This document shows positions 17,883 to 26,462 of a stretch of 64,000 bases of DNA, in pieces. The notes below the pieces were generated by a model. That model saw nothing but the letters and a program-made list of their open reading frames with translations, was not told the DNA's origin and made no database searches. The first letter of the stretch is position 1. Each line of letters opens with the position of its first letter. This DNA is from Rs1 sp038900335 (lineage in GTDB: Bacteria > Pseudomonadota > Gammaproteobacteria > Pseudomonadales > Balneatricaceae), in contig JBBMRB010000006.1 of NCBI GenBank assembly GCA_038900335.1, forward strand, positions 1 through 64,000. The letters are read 5' to 3'. The translations under genes were made by a program, and so were the position numbers.

Positions 17883-19430
17883 ATGAGAATCATATCATCG
17901 GATGTTGCATTTAATATGCGACATCAAAAAGACAGCACAGAATCAGTGATTAATGCAAATAACAGCACTGGTAACTCTGCCAATAGTTTAGCTCAAAATG
18001 GCTCTGTTATGACAGACACACACTTCACGTTTAGTGCCAACATGTACTCTAACCAATCGAGCCATTTCAATAGCCAATCGATCATTACTCAAGGCTCCGA
18101 TAGAGCGATATTCGAAAAAAATCAAACAACTCAAGCCATTGTACGCACCAGCATCGGCTTTAACGCGCAGATTAATAATATACGCTCCACAGGCTCTAGT
18201 TTATCGTTATCACAACCCAATAAAAGTAATTCCTATTTAGATGTGCAAAACAGCGACACTACTCGCACCACTAAAAACCTAAATTTACAAGTGAGCTCAA
18301 GCCCGCAACAAGCGAGAGTAGAAATAACACAGCAGCACTTTTACCAAGAGCAAGAACAACTGCACATAGGAACTCAAGGCAGTGTCATGACAGCTGATGG
18401 TCAAAAGATCGATTTCATGTTGCAACTTGATATGCACCGTGAATTCTCCCTAGAACAATCACTGGCAATCACAACACAACAGCGTGAAGTAGTAGACCCG
18501 CTGATTATTAATCTAGGGGGAGGTAGCGCAAGTTTAACCAGTCATAGTTTCAGTTTTGATTTAAACGCCGATGGTGAAAACGAAGAGATATCATTTGCAG
18601 GACAAGGTAGCGGTTTTCTGGCGTTTGACAAAAACAGTGATGGCAAAATCAATGACGGATCAGAATTATTTGGAGCCACTGGCCTTAACGGCTTTGCCGA
18701 TTTAGCTAAATATGATGATGATGGTAATAAGTGGATCGATGAAAATGACGCTATTTTTGCTGATTTAAAAGTGTGGACTCGCGATGAAAACAACCAAGAC
18801 CAATTGATTAGTTTGAAAGATGCTGGTGTTGGCGCCATTTATTTAGGTGCAAGCACCGGCTCTTTTGACTTAAGCGATAGCGAAAATAACTTATTAGGGC
18901 AAGTCAAACGCTCCGGTATATTTTTAACGCAACAAGGACAAGTTGCGAGTATCCAAGAAATTGATTTAGCACTGCACAGTACTAATCTAGAACAGGCAAC
19001 CAGTAATACTAACGTACAAAACAGTATTGATAATATTAATCAGAAACTAGCTAACATACAGCAACAGTTTCAGCAAAACCAAAACGACTGGCAGTTTATT
19101 AGTTTGCCATCAAGCAATGATAAAAACATTAACAGTGAAGAACACAGACCGACTTTAATCGAATTATTATTCCCAAAACTAGATAGTGACTACTACCAGG
19201 CACAGCAGACAAAAAAAGTAGAGCGCCAGCTTGAAAGAACCAGTAATGAAACACTCACTAGTGCCAATAATCATGAGCCTGACACTACACAACCTTTTTT
19301 CAAGATCGATCAAACAACGATTGATATGATGCAGCGCCTAGAAGAAAAGACCCTCAATAAACTCAGTGAGAACCAGCAGAGTCACTCTAACCTTAGGGCT
19401 ATAATAAAACAGCTAGCCGAACACTCTTAA
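17883..19430 (+). CDS. Large protein with a calcium-binding DxDxDG module, otherwise unrecognised
   Basis: The 515-residue protein has a Ser/Asn/Gln-rich N-terminal half without a signal peptide. A central module at about 222-330 has FDLNADGENEEI, FDKNSDGKINDGSELFG, GLNGFADLAKYDDDGNKWIDENDAIFADLKVW and a final GAIYLG. This module is common beside EF-hand-like calcium loops in RTX-type proteins. The C-terminal third is Gln/Asn-rich and helical. ATG at 17883 is preferred because GGGG sits 6 bp upstream (17873-17876); a TTG at 17871 is the alternative. Function and export are unknown. Confidence 0.7.
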   Translation: MRIISSDVAFNMRHQKDSTESVINANNSTGNSANSLAQNGSVMTDTHFTFSANMYSNQSSHFNSQSIITQGSDRAIFEKNQTTQAIVRTSIGFNAQINNIRSTGSSLSLSQPNKSNSYLDVQNSDTTRTTKNLNLQVSSSPQQARVEITQQHFYQEQEQLHIGTQGSVMTADGQKIDFMLQLDMHREFSLEQSLAITTQQREVVDPLIINLGGGSASLTSHSFSFDLNADGENEEISFAGQGSGFLAFDKNSDGKINDGSELFGATGLNGFADLAKYDDDGNKWIDENDAIFADLKVWTRDENNQDQLISLKDAGVGAIYLGASTGSFDLSDSENNLLGQVKRSGIFLTQQGQVASIQEIDLALHSTNLEQATSNTNVQNSIDNINQKLANIQQQFQQNQNDWQFISLPSSNDKNINSEEHRPTLIELLFPKLDSDYYQAQQTKKVERQLERTSNETLTSANNHEPDTTQPFFKIDQTTIDMMQRLEEKTLNKLSENQQSHSNLRAIIKQLAEHS

Positions 19431-19558
19431 CGCTCGGCTAAGCCAGCTGTGATAGCTATCAATCTTCGTATTCATTAACAGAGCGCGGTTTATTTTTTGT
19501 TTTGGATCGCCTTGAATACTTCGAGTTATTTTTAGCTTGGATAAACTAATCCACAATG

Positions 19559-20047
19559 CTATACACTAGCGGTAATAGGTAAAACCGGATGGTATTTCAA
19601 CCTCTCTAATAAAATATAAGAGTGCATTGCCAGTATATATTGTGAGTATAGTTGCTTATTTATCAGCGCTGAAAAGGAGCGCATATTCTGTGAATTGACC
19701 CGCAATATAAAATCATACTCGCCGGATGCGCTATAGCATTCTTGCACTTCATCCAGTGCTTGTATTTTTTCTAACACCTTATCGCGCGCACCTTCAACTG
19801 TTTTTGAAAAACTCACCATAACGATAGCCCATACATCAAGGCCCGCTTTTTCAAGGTTAAGCATCGTCACATACTTTTCAATTAAACCTGAGTCTTCCAA
19901 GCGTTTTAGGCGGCGATAGCACTGCGAGGGCGATAGGTTAACACTATCAGCAAGCTCTAACTTAGACACTCGACTATCTTGCTGTAATATTTCTAATATG
20001 CGAACATCTTGGCGGTCTAAAATTACTTTATGCATAAATTCATTCAC
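19559..20047 (-). CDS. Lrp/AsnC family transcriptional regulator
   Basis: The 162-residue regulator has an N-terminal helix-turn-helix (LDRQDVRILEILQQDSRVSKLELADSVNLSPSQCYRRLKRLEDSGLIEKY) and a C-terminal RAM/ACT-like ligand domain (about 75-150). It is divergent from the class V aminotransferase-like gene, with 118 bp between them, and probably controls that gene and itself in response to an amino acid. Start could be either of two Met codons (20047 or 20035). Confidence 0.9.
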   Translation of the reverse strand: MNEFMHKVILDRQDVRILEILQQDSRVSKLELADSVNLSPSQCYRRLKRLEDSGLIEKYVTMLNLEKAGLDVWAIVMVSFSKTVEGARDKVLEKIQALDEVQECYSASGEYDFILRVNSQNMRSFSALINKQLYSQYILAMHSYILLERLKYHPVLPITASV

Positions 20048-20165
20048 TTTTATTCTATTAATGACTCATTCTTTGCATGTTATCATTTTTTTCATCTTCA
20101 TATTGAACAGTTTTTTCCCTGTATTTGCACTAGAATAATAACAAATAACATATTGAGGAAAGCAG

Positions 20166-21398
20166 ATGTTAGATTTAAACTTTGTACGCCAGCAATTCCC
20201 AGCCTTTAATGAGCCTTCACTAAAAGATAGCGCCTTCTTTGAGAATGCTGGCGGCTCGTATATGTGTAGCGATGTCATCAATGCACTTAATAGCTACTAT
20301 CTTAAAACCAAGGTGCAGCCTTATCACCCCTACCCTCAAGCACAATTAGCAGGTAAGCAAATGGATAGCGCTTACAGTGCACTTGCAAGCTGGTTGAATG
20401 TAACGGCGCAGGAGATTTACTTCGGCCCATCTACCTCACAAAACACTTATGTATTAGCGAATGCTATGCTGGGCTGGCTAAGTGCAGGTGATGAAATCAT
20501 TGTCACAAATCAAGATCATGAAGCGAACTCAGGTGTTTGGCGCAAGCTTGCTAAACATGGAATAAATGTTATCCAATGGCAAGTAGATAGCGCTAGCGGA
20601 TCGCTTGAAATAGCTAAGTTAGAACAGCTATTGACTGCAAAAACCAAATTATTAGTTTTCCCGCATTGCTCAAATATTTTAGGCGAAATAAACCCCGTAG
20701 CAAAAATAAGCACGCTGGCAAAACAACACGATGTTCGCACCCTCGTCGATGGTGTTTCTTATGCAGGTCACGGCTTAGCGGATATTGATAGCCTAGGCGT
20801 TGATATCTACCTGTTCTCGCTATACAAGGTATTTGGGCCGCACCAGGGCGTGATGGTAATAAGGCAGACAATGGATAATATGCTCGCTAACCAAGGACAT
20901 TATTTTAATGATGATTTACGAGAGAAACGCTTCTGTGCAGCGGGGCCGGATCATGCACAAATAGCGGCCAGTAATGGCTTATCCGATTATTTTAACCGCC
21001 TTGATCAACATCATTTTGCCGATCATGCTGCGACAGATCAACACAGCAGAGCACAACGCGTACGCACATTATTACTAGATGCTGAGCAAGCATTAATGGA
21101 GCCTCTACTTAGCTACCTAAATAATCATCCAAAAATTCGCATCGTAGGGCCAAAACAAGCAGCAAATCGCGCCCCTACAATTGCCATTATCGTCGATGGT
21201 TACTCGTCTATGTCATTAGCGAAAAAACTGGGTGAGCAAGGGATTATGTGCGGCGCTGGCCATTTTTACTCTGTGCGCCTACTTGAAGCTATGAATATTG
21301 ATACTAACGATGGTGTGCTACGCTTTTCTTTTGTGCATTACACATCACCTGCAGATATCGAAAAACTAATCGCCACTGTTGATGCATTGATTGCTTAA
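20166..21398 (+). CDS. Class V aminotransferase (cysteine-desulfurase-like protein)
   Basis: The 410-residue PLP enzyme has the Schiff-base lysine at SLYKVFGPH (K221) and the pyridine-binding DGVSYAGH. It resembles the SufS/CsdA-like subfamily in which the mobile Cys loop of true desulfurases is replaced by GIMCGAGHFYSVRLLEAM. Cys in MCGAGH is at a different position, so desulfurase activity is doubtful. ATG at 20166 follows TGAGGAAAG. Its divergent Lrp regulator suggests an amino-acid substrate. The exact reaction is unknown. Confidence 0.8.
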   Translation: MLDLNFVRQQFPAFNEPSLKDSAFFENAGGSYMCSDVINALNSYYLKTKVQPYHPYPQAQLAGKQMDSAYSALASWLNVTAQEIYFGPSTSQNTYVLANAMLGWLSAGDEIIVTNQDHEANSGVWRKLAKHGINVIQWQVDSASGSLEIAKLEQLLTAKTKLLVFPHCSNILGEINPVAKISTLAKQHDVRTLVDGVSYAGHGLADIDSLGVDIYLFSLYKVFGPHQGVMVIRQTMDNMLANQGHYFNDDLREKRFCAAGPDHAQIAASNGLSDYFNRLDQHHFADHAATDQHSRAQRVRTLLLDAEQALMEPLLSYLNNHPKIRIVGPKQAANRAPTIAIIVDGYSSMSLAKKLGEQGIMCGAGHFYSVRLLEAMNIDTNDGVLRFSFVHYTSPADIEKLIATVDALIA

Positions 21399-21428
21399 AT
21401 TAAGCGGATAAATCTAATAGCTAACTTG

Positions 21429-21450
21429 GCAGGTTCGTGGCAGAACCTGC
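21429..21450. terminator. Bidirectional hairpin between two convergent genes
   Basis: GCAGGTTC (21429-21436) and GAACCTGC (21443-21450) are perfect 8-bp arms around GTGGCA. It lies between the convergent aminotransferase and YdcZ-like genes. Neither strand has a good U-tract, so termination strength is uncertain. Confidence 0.45.
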
Positions 21451-21501
21451 TTATACAATGACTAGCTAGCGCCCATTAACTCGCAATAGCGCTTGTGCGA
21501 A

Positions 21502-21939
21502 TTATCGCTGTATAAAAAAGACACCGGCAAGTAGCAACACAATACCGACGACTCTATTCGTGCTCATTTCAATGGTAACGCCTGCAAGGCCAAAATGATC
21601 AAATACAACCGACATCAATAATTGGCCGAGTATTGCTGCAGCTAGCATATTAGCCACACCAATGCGCGGCATTAAATACAACATACCACTAACAAAAACC
21701 ACACCTAGAAAACCACCTAAATAAAGGTAGCTGTCAATGCTGGCCAATCTCTTGTAATCAGGAAGGCTTGCTTGAGCAAATAATAAGAACACCACACAAG
21801 CTATTGTACCTCCTAAATAGGAAACTAAAGTCGCTTGCATCGGATGCACCATTACTGCCCCTAAACGTGCATTTATCGCACCTTGCATTGGGAGCATAGA
21901 ACCTGCGAAAACCGCACACGCTATTAATAGCCAATTCAC
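21502..21939 (-). CDS. DMT-superfamily YdcZ-like (DUF606) membrane protein
   Basis: The 145-residue protein has about five hydrophobic segments: MNWLLIACAVFAGSMLPMQGAINARLG, ATLVSYLGGTIACVVFLLF, YLYLGGFLGVVFVSGMLY, MLAAAILGQLLMSVVFDHFG and VVGIVLLLAGVFFIQR. These match the YdcZ/DUF606 half-size drug/metabolite transporter pattern (conserved GAINARLG and VSYLGGT). Members probably work as dimers. The substrate is unknown. Confidence 0.82.
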   Translation of the reverse strand: MNWLLIACAVFAGSMLPMQGAINARLGAVMVHPMQATLVSYLGGTIACVVFLLFAQASLPDYKRLASIDSYLYLGGFLGVVFVSGMLYLMPRIGVANMLAAAILGQLLMSVVFDHFGLAGVTIEMSTNRVVGIVLLLAGVFFIQR

Positions 21940-22159
21940 ATTAATACCTACTTGTTATTGATATATGCAGGATAGACCCTGTCAATTATTATGAACACGG
22001 ATTGCTAATCCGCTAAATTTATTAAAAACTCATCGTTCATTTTAACACTTTAACCACCAATGCCACTTCTTTAGGAAGCTGATGACGTCTGAGTTATTAG
22101 TATGTTTCTACTCTCTTTATTCAACTTTATTCAACTGTGATAATGGCAATTGAGCGTAG

Positions 22160-22669
22160 CTAATCGTCTCGTGAATATTCTGTATCAGTGGGCGGTGGTT
22201 TGCGATATTTATCTTCACCAAAAATTTCTTTTAATTTACTAAGATCTTGTTCTCGAACAAACAGGTGCCCTCCCCATTGGCAACCACTGACAGTCCCAGC
22301 TAACAGGCAAAAGCCAATAGCGCACTGGCCAAACACCAACATAATCGAGTCATTACTATTCATTGACAAATAAGCCAGAATCATAAAAATAACACTGGCA
22401 CTAAGTGCAGATAGCATACTTGGGTACAACGAAAACATCCCCAAATTCTTACCGCTACACAGACCGATAAAAGACCCTGTCAACATACCAGCCATACCAA
22501 TGGCATCTAACCCAGAAAACTGATCAAAAAGTTCGTATATTAATACACCGCCCAATAAGCTAATAAAAACCAACATAGCCAATTGAACTCGAAAAAGTCT
22601 CATCATATGTAAAAGAACAAACGCAGGGTCATCAAAAAATAATAACCGAAAGGTAACATGAAAATACAT
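22160..22669 (-). CDS. Unrecognised integral membrane protein, four predicted TM segments
   Basis: The 169-residue protein has TM segments at about 27-47, 57-75, 80-101 and 108-130, then a charged tail ending KYRKPPPTDTEYSRDD. I recognise no family. It is 90 bp upstream, in the opposite reading order, of nothing obvious: the gene at 22760-23362 precedes it on the same strand with a 90-bp gap, so they may form an operon. Confidence 0.6.
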   Translation of the reverse strand: MYFHVTFRLLFFDDPAFVLLHMMRLFRVQLAMLVFISLLGGVLIYELFDQFSGLDAIGMAGMLTGSFIGLCSGKNLGMFSLYPSMLSALSASVIFMILAYLSMNSNDSIMLVFGQCAIGFCLLAGTVSGCQWGGHLFVREQDLSKLKEIFGEDKYRKPPPTDTEYSRDD

Positions 22670-22759
22670 TGAAAAATATCTTCAAGTTGTAGTTACTCAC
22701 TTATAATCGGCAATAGCCGCAAAATCTAGCTTTTATAACAGCCATTGCGCTTTTTTATA

Positions 22760-23362
22760 TTAATTAGCACTTATTTTTACGCTAGGTTTAACGGCTGCTT
22801 TTAAGCGAGTTTGCTTTGGTTTATCTTGTTTAACACCCTCATCGCTTAAATGTATTTTATGAATATTTGATTTCACAGGGCTGCCTGTCTTAACAGCAGT
22901 ATCGTTTTTAATTTGGGCTTTGACACCCCAAAGGCTAGGAGCTTTATAACCAAGAAATGCAGATAGCACTAATACTTTTGCCAGCGATGTTATATCGTTA
23001 TTGATAGCCCCAAGAAAAAATAGCGCGATGACAAAGCCAATACTAAGGCCTATAAACAAGTTACTTATATTGGCAAATATGCCATCAAATAAACGTTTGA
23101 AATACTGGTTTGTCTGCGGTTGTTGACGGCTTTTTAATATACAGGCAACTAGCACACCAATGGCTGCGAAAATAGGGCACAGTATTAGCAAAGCCATATC
23201 AACCGTTTGTATTTGCACCCCAAAGAAAGAAAAAGATGAATGCAATAACAGGCTACTATCTAGTGTTTGCGAAAAAAGAAATGCAGCGTTATCTGCTTGT
23301 AGTGTCGATGCCACTAACTCTACTTGTGGTAAATTTTCCATTAAGAAGATTGCCTCTGCCAT
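22760..23362 (-). CDS. Unrecognised membrane protein with a basic C-terminal tail
   Basis: The 200-residue protein has hydrophobic segments at about 52-75, 93-118 and 124-142 and a lysine-rich, proline-poor tail (150-200). I find no recognisable domain. It is read in the same direction as the gene at 22160-22669 and separated from it by 90 bp, so the two may be co-transcribed. Composition is normal for the window. It could be a small envelope protein; no function is claimed. Confidence 0.55.
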   Translation of the reverse strand: MAEAIFLMENLPQVELVASTLQADNAAFLFSQTLDSSLLLHSSFSFFGVQIQTVDMALLILCPIFAAIGVLVACILKSRQQPQTNQYFKRLFDGIFANISNLFIGLSIGFVIALFFLGAINNDITSLAKVLVLSAFLGYKAPSLWGVKAQIKNDTAVKTGSPVKSNIHKIHLSDEGVKQDKPKQTRLKAAVKPSVKISAN

Positions 23363-23716
23363 TTATATAAAGAAATTTAACAAAACCGATTTGCTAAAAA
23401 AACATCCATTTATAAACATTTCAATCATTGCTGTACCAAAGCGATAACAATATCGTAAGCCAAATGATTTCAATCCTTTAACTCATATTAAAGGAGTTAA
23501 ACCTTTTAATGCAAGAGATAATTAGCAATAGCTATGCTTGCTAATTATCCAACACGATTCACCTATATCATTATATGAAAATAACAATTTTATATATGAA
23601 TAATGGCACTAATAACACATTGCAACGAGACTATTTGTAGCGCAACGCAAGTTATAAGATCTTCTTAACAACAAGCTGATGGCTAATAATCAGCTAGAGC
23701 AATACATTAAATACTA
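23363..23716. other. Gene-free 354-bp gap with two inverted repeats
   Basis: No ORF is credible here. TTTAACTC (23477-23484) pairs with GAGTTAAA (23494-23501), followed by CCTTTTAA. A perfect 12-bp inverted repeat GATAATTAGCAA/TTGCTAATTATC (23517-23528 and 23538-23549) encloses a 9-nt loop. They lie downstream of the gamma-lyase gene and upstream of the membrane-protein pair, so they could be a terminator and a leader element. Confidence 0.55.
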
Positions 23717-24997
23717 TTAAGCTATTTTTGCCAACGCTTGACTAAGATCGGCAATTATATCTTGCGGGTTTTCAATTCCAACCGAAATCCTAATAAGGTT
23801 ATCTGTAACACCGATCTGCTGACGCCTATCAGCTGGTACACTTGAATGGGTCATAGATGCTGGGTGCTGCACCAGTGTTTCAGTCCCCCCTAAGCTTACC
23901 GCCAACATTGCCATTTGCATTGAATCTAGCACTTTAAATGCTTGTGCCTCCCCCCCTTTAACCGTAAATGAAAAAGTAGATGCACAGCCACTACATTGCT
24001 TTTTAAATATCGCATACTGCTCATCATCAGATGTTAATAAGCCTGGGTAATATATTTTTTGTACTAGCGGATGAGATTGCAAATAATCGACAACTTGCTC
24101 TGCTCCTTGTGCGCTGGCTGTCATTCTTATTTTTAGTGTTTCTAGCGAGCGCATCACCAGCCAAGCCGTATGCGAGTCCATATTAGTGCCGATAATGTTT
24201 CTAAAACCACGAATACGATTAATCAACGCTTTACTGCCAGAACAGCTACCACCTAATAAATCCGAATGACCACCCATATATTTAGTCAAAGAATAAATAC
24301 ACAGATCAGCACCTAATTGTAACGGTTGCTGGAATATAGGGCCATACATTGTATTATCAATAGCCAGTACCGGTGCTTCACCTGAATTATTTACCTGCGC
24401 GTTGAGTAAATCTTTACACGCTTGAATATCAATCATTTGATTCGTTGGATTGTCGGGGGTTTCCATCAATACAACGGATATATCACCCATTGTTTTTGCT
24501 TTTTCTAGCGCCTGAGCTAAAGCTGCGTGGCCTTCACTACTGTTAAAACCAACCGCCTGCAAGTTGTATTGGCTTAAAACGCCATTGAGCAGAGTATCGG
24601 TACCACCGTAAATAGGCTCAGCGTAGATCACCACATCACCAGGCTTTGATAGAGCTAACACTGTCGTCGAGATCGCAGCCATACCACTGCCTGTTACCAA
24701 ACAATCTTCAGCTTCATCCCACAGCGCAATGCGCCCCTCCAGTATTTCTAAAACGGGATTATTAAAGCGGCTATAAATCAGACCAGGCTCTACACCCTCA
24801 GGCACTTCAACTCGACCTGATGCATAGTTAAAAAAGTCTTTACCGTGCTGCGCTGATTCAAACACAAATGTCGATGTTTGAAACTGCGGGCACTTCACTG
24901 CACCTTCCGATAGCTTAGGATCATATCCATGATGCAACATCATTGATTCTGGTGAAAGTTTATGTCCGTTAATATGGGTCTTTTTACTACTGCTCAT
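23717..24997 (-). CDS. PLP-dependent Cys/Met metabolism enzyme (cystathionine/methionine gamma-lyase-like)
   Basis: The 426-residue enzyme has the family's YSRFNNP phosphate-binding tyrosine (75-81), the stacking D214 in AIDNTMYGP and the Schiff-base lysine in SLTKYMGGHSD (K239). It acts by gamma-elimination or gamma-replacement on cystathionine or methionine. Divergent pairing with an Lrp-type regulator 125 bp away argues for regulated catabolism. It could equally be cystathionine gamma-synthase; the divergent regulator leans to gamma-lyase. Start at 24997 gives a basic N-terminal extension. Confidence 0.82.
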   Translation of the reverse strand: MSSSKKTHINGHKLSPESMMLHHGYDPKLSEGAVKCPQFQTSTFVFESAQHGKDFFNYASGRVEVPEGVEPGLIYSRFNNPVLEILEGRIALWDEAEDCLVTGSGMAAISTTVLALSKPGDVVIYAEPIYGGTDTLLNGVLSQYNLQAVGFNSSEGHAALAQALEKAKTMGDISVVLMETPDNPTNQMIDIQACKDLLNAQVNNSGEAPVLAIDNTMYGPIFQQPLQLGADLCIYSLTKYMGGHSDLLGGSCSGSKALINRIRGFRNIIGTNMDSHTAWLVMRSLETLKIRMTASAQGAEQVVDYLQSHPLVQKIYYPGLLTSDDEQYAIFKKQCSGCASTFSFTVKGGEAQAFKVLDSMQMAMLAVSLGGTETLVQHPASMTHSSVPADRRQQIGVTDNLIRISVGIENPQDIIADLSQALAKIA

Positions 24998-25093
24998 ATT
25001 TTTATTCTCAAATATAGGTACGAAGGATTAGCAAAATATTAGCAAATGAGCAGCGCAATAGGCTGGTGTTTTCAACACATTAAACTTAAGATA

Positions 25094-25110
25094 TTGGCAT
25101 AATCTGCCAA
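25094..25110. promoter_or_regulatory. Candidate operator: 17-bp inverted repeat before the Lrp gene
   Basis: TTGGCA (25094-25099) and TGCCAA (25105-25110) flank TAATC, 13 bp before the Lrp start. The centre contains CATAAT (25098-25103), which could be a -10 box, so protein binding would block transcription. Lrp-family autoregulation is common but the motif itself is not an Lrp consensus. Inference. Confidence 0.4.
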
Positions 25111-25122
25111 AAAGAGAACATC

Positions 25123-25575
25123 ATGGACAATATAGATAAGAAAATAATAAAAGAATTGCAACTTAACGCCAGAATATCAAACGAAGAACTCGCTGAGAGA
25201 GTCAACCTTTCAGCCTCCCCTTGCCTTAGAAGAGTCAAAAAACTAGAACAGCAGGGTATTATTTCTGCTTATACCGCGATCGTTGATCAAGTGCATTGCG
25301 GGCTCAGTATGAACGTTTTTCTTAGCGTGCGTTTAGAGCGCCCTGATACCGCTATCATGCAAAATTTTGAGCGTGAAATAGCCAAGCTAGATGAAGTGAT
25401 AGAATGTTTTTTAATGACCGGTAATAGAGACTATTTATTAAAGATTGTCAGTAGTGATTTACAGGCATATGAGACCTTTATCCGCGATAAATTCTCAGCG
25501 ATAGCAGGCATTATGTCGATCGAGTCGAGTTTTGCTTTCGGCCAGGTAAAACAGCAACATTTTCTACCTATTTAA
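25123..25575 (+). CDS. Lrp/AsnC family regulator, divergent from the gamma-lyase gene
   Basis: The 150-residue protein has the HTH (DNIDKKIIKELQLNARISNEELAERVNLSASPCLRRVKKLEQQGIISAYTAIVD) and a C-terminal RAM domain ending SIESSFAFGQVKQQHFLPI. It resembles DecR/BkdR-type local regulators that respond to one amino acid. Position divergent from the Cys/Met PLP enzyme suggests that gene is the target. ATG at 25123 has AAGAG upstream. A 17-bp inverted repeat before it may be its operator. Confidence 0.92.
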   Translation: MDNIDKKIIKELQLNARISNEELAERVNLSASPCLRRVKKLEQQGIISAYTAIVDQVHCGLSMNVFLSVRLERPDTAIMQNFEREIAKLDEVIECFLMTGNRDYLLKIVSSDLQAYETFIRDKFSAIAGIMSIESSFAFGQVKQQHFLPI

Positions 25576-25681
25576 GGGCGACTTAGGCAGGCTAAAGGCC
25601 CTTCTTCTCTAGCTAAGCCCTAGCTCATAAATATGTCATTAACCATACTAAGCAACTGATTAACCGACTAATGAATAATCG

Positions 25682-26269
25682 TTAACTATAGCTGACCACT
25701 AAAAAGCAAACGGCCTCTTTGTCACCTACGTTGTTAATACAATGACTGACATCACCACGATAATGCGCCGAGTCACCCTCATGTAAGATACTGTTATCAA
25801 CACCTGCTGTTATTTCAACACTGCCTTTTTGCACGGTTATAAACTCCTTGGCGCCTTCAAAGTGGGCACTGCTCTCTAACTGTGAATTAACACTGATTGA
25901 AAGCTCATAAAACTCAATATTCTTTTCCATATTAAGCGGTGATAATGTGCGAATTTTACACTGGCTGTCGCTGCGAAATAAAACACCGGGGTCATCTCGG
26001 CGAATAACATCAATAGCTGATGACGTCCAAGGTTCATCAACAAGCTCACCAACAGAAATAGCAAACGCCTGTGCTATTTTGCAAGCGACAGCGAGTGTTG
26101 GGTTAGCTTGGCCTCGCTCTATTTGTGACAACATAGAGCGACTAACGCCTGATATTTCGGCGAAACTCTCAAGTGTCCAACCTTTATTCTTCCTTAATCC
26201 TTTTACTTTTTCGCATAGTACTTGGGCTATCGGACCTAAATCGTGCTTATTTTTTTGCTGCTGCGCCAT
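25682..26269 (-). CDS. XRE-cupin transcriptional regulator
   Basis: The 195-residue protein joins an N-terminal XRE helix-turn-helix (LRKNKGWTLESFAEISGVSRSMLSQIERGQANPTLAVACKIAQAF) to a C-terminal cupin (about 110-190: HFEGAKEFITVQKGSVEIT...GDSAHYRGDVSHCINN). Such regulators sense a small molecule in the cupin. It is divergent from tdh-kbl across a 193-bp spacer with a 35-bp inverted repeat, so it probably controls threonine catabolism and itself. Confidence 0.9.
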   Translation of the reverse strand: MAQQQKNKHDLGPIAQVLCEKVKGLRKNKGWTLESFAEISGVSRSMLSQIERGQANPTLAVACKIAQAFAISVGELVDEPWTSSAIDVIRRDDPGVLFRSDSQCKIRTLSPLNMEKNIEFYELSISVNSQLESSAHFEGAKEFITVQKGSVEITAGVDNSILHEGDSAHYRGDVSHCINNVGDKEAVCFLVVSYS

Positions 26270-26286
26270 AGAACTCTCTTAAAAAA

Positions 26287-26321
26287 TTCCAATATAAAAG
26301 AAAATATCTTTTAAACTGGAA
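26287..26321. promoter_or_regulatory. Candidate XRE operator: 35-bp imperfect inverted repeat
   Basis: Arms TTCCAATATAAAAGA (26287-26301) and TCTTTTAAACTGGAA (26307-26321) match at 13 of 15 positions around a 5-nt centre. The site starts 18 bp upstream of the XRE-cupin ATG and sits in the divergent promoter region shared with tdh-kbl. Binding by the adjacent regulator is inferred from position and symmetry. Confidence 0.55.
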
Positions 26322-26462
26322 AAAACAGGGGTATGATTATTCCATTATATAGGATTTATTTCTTGTATGTATTAAAGAACTTTATTATTTTTAATAAACC
26401 AACAACACAGCAAACTTATGCGTAGCCGATAATTGCCCATTCGCATTAAGTGGAGAAATACG

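Noticed and set aside
22160..23362. Toxin-antitoxin or phage holin-like pair
   Set aside because: Sizes and TM pattern are loosely compatible, but no motif, RBS coupling or second marker supports it.
26433..26462. Ten-residue N-terminal extension of tdh
   Set aside because: Ribosome site TGGAG fits ATG at 26463, and the E. coli protein aligns from there.
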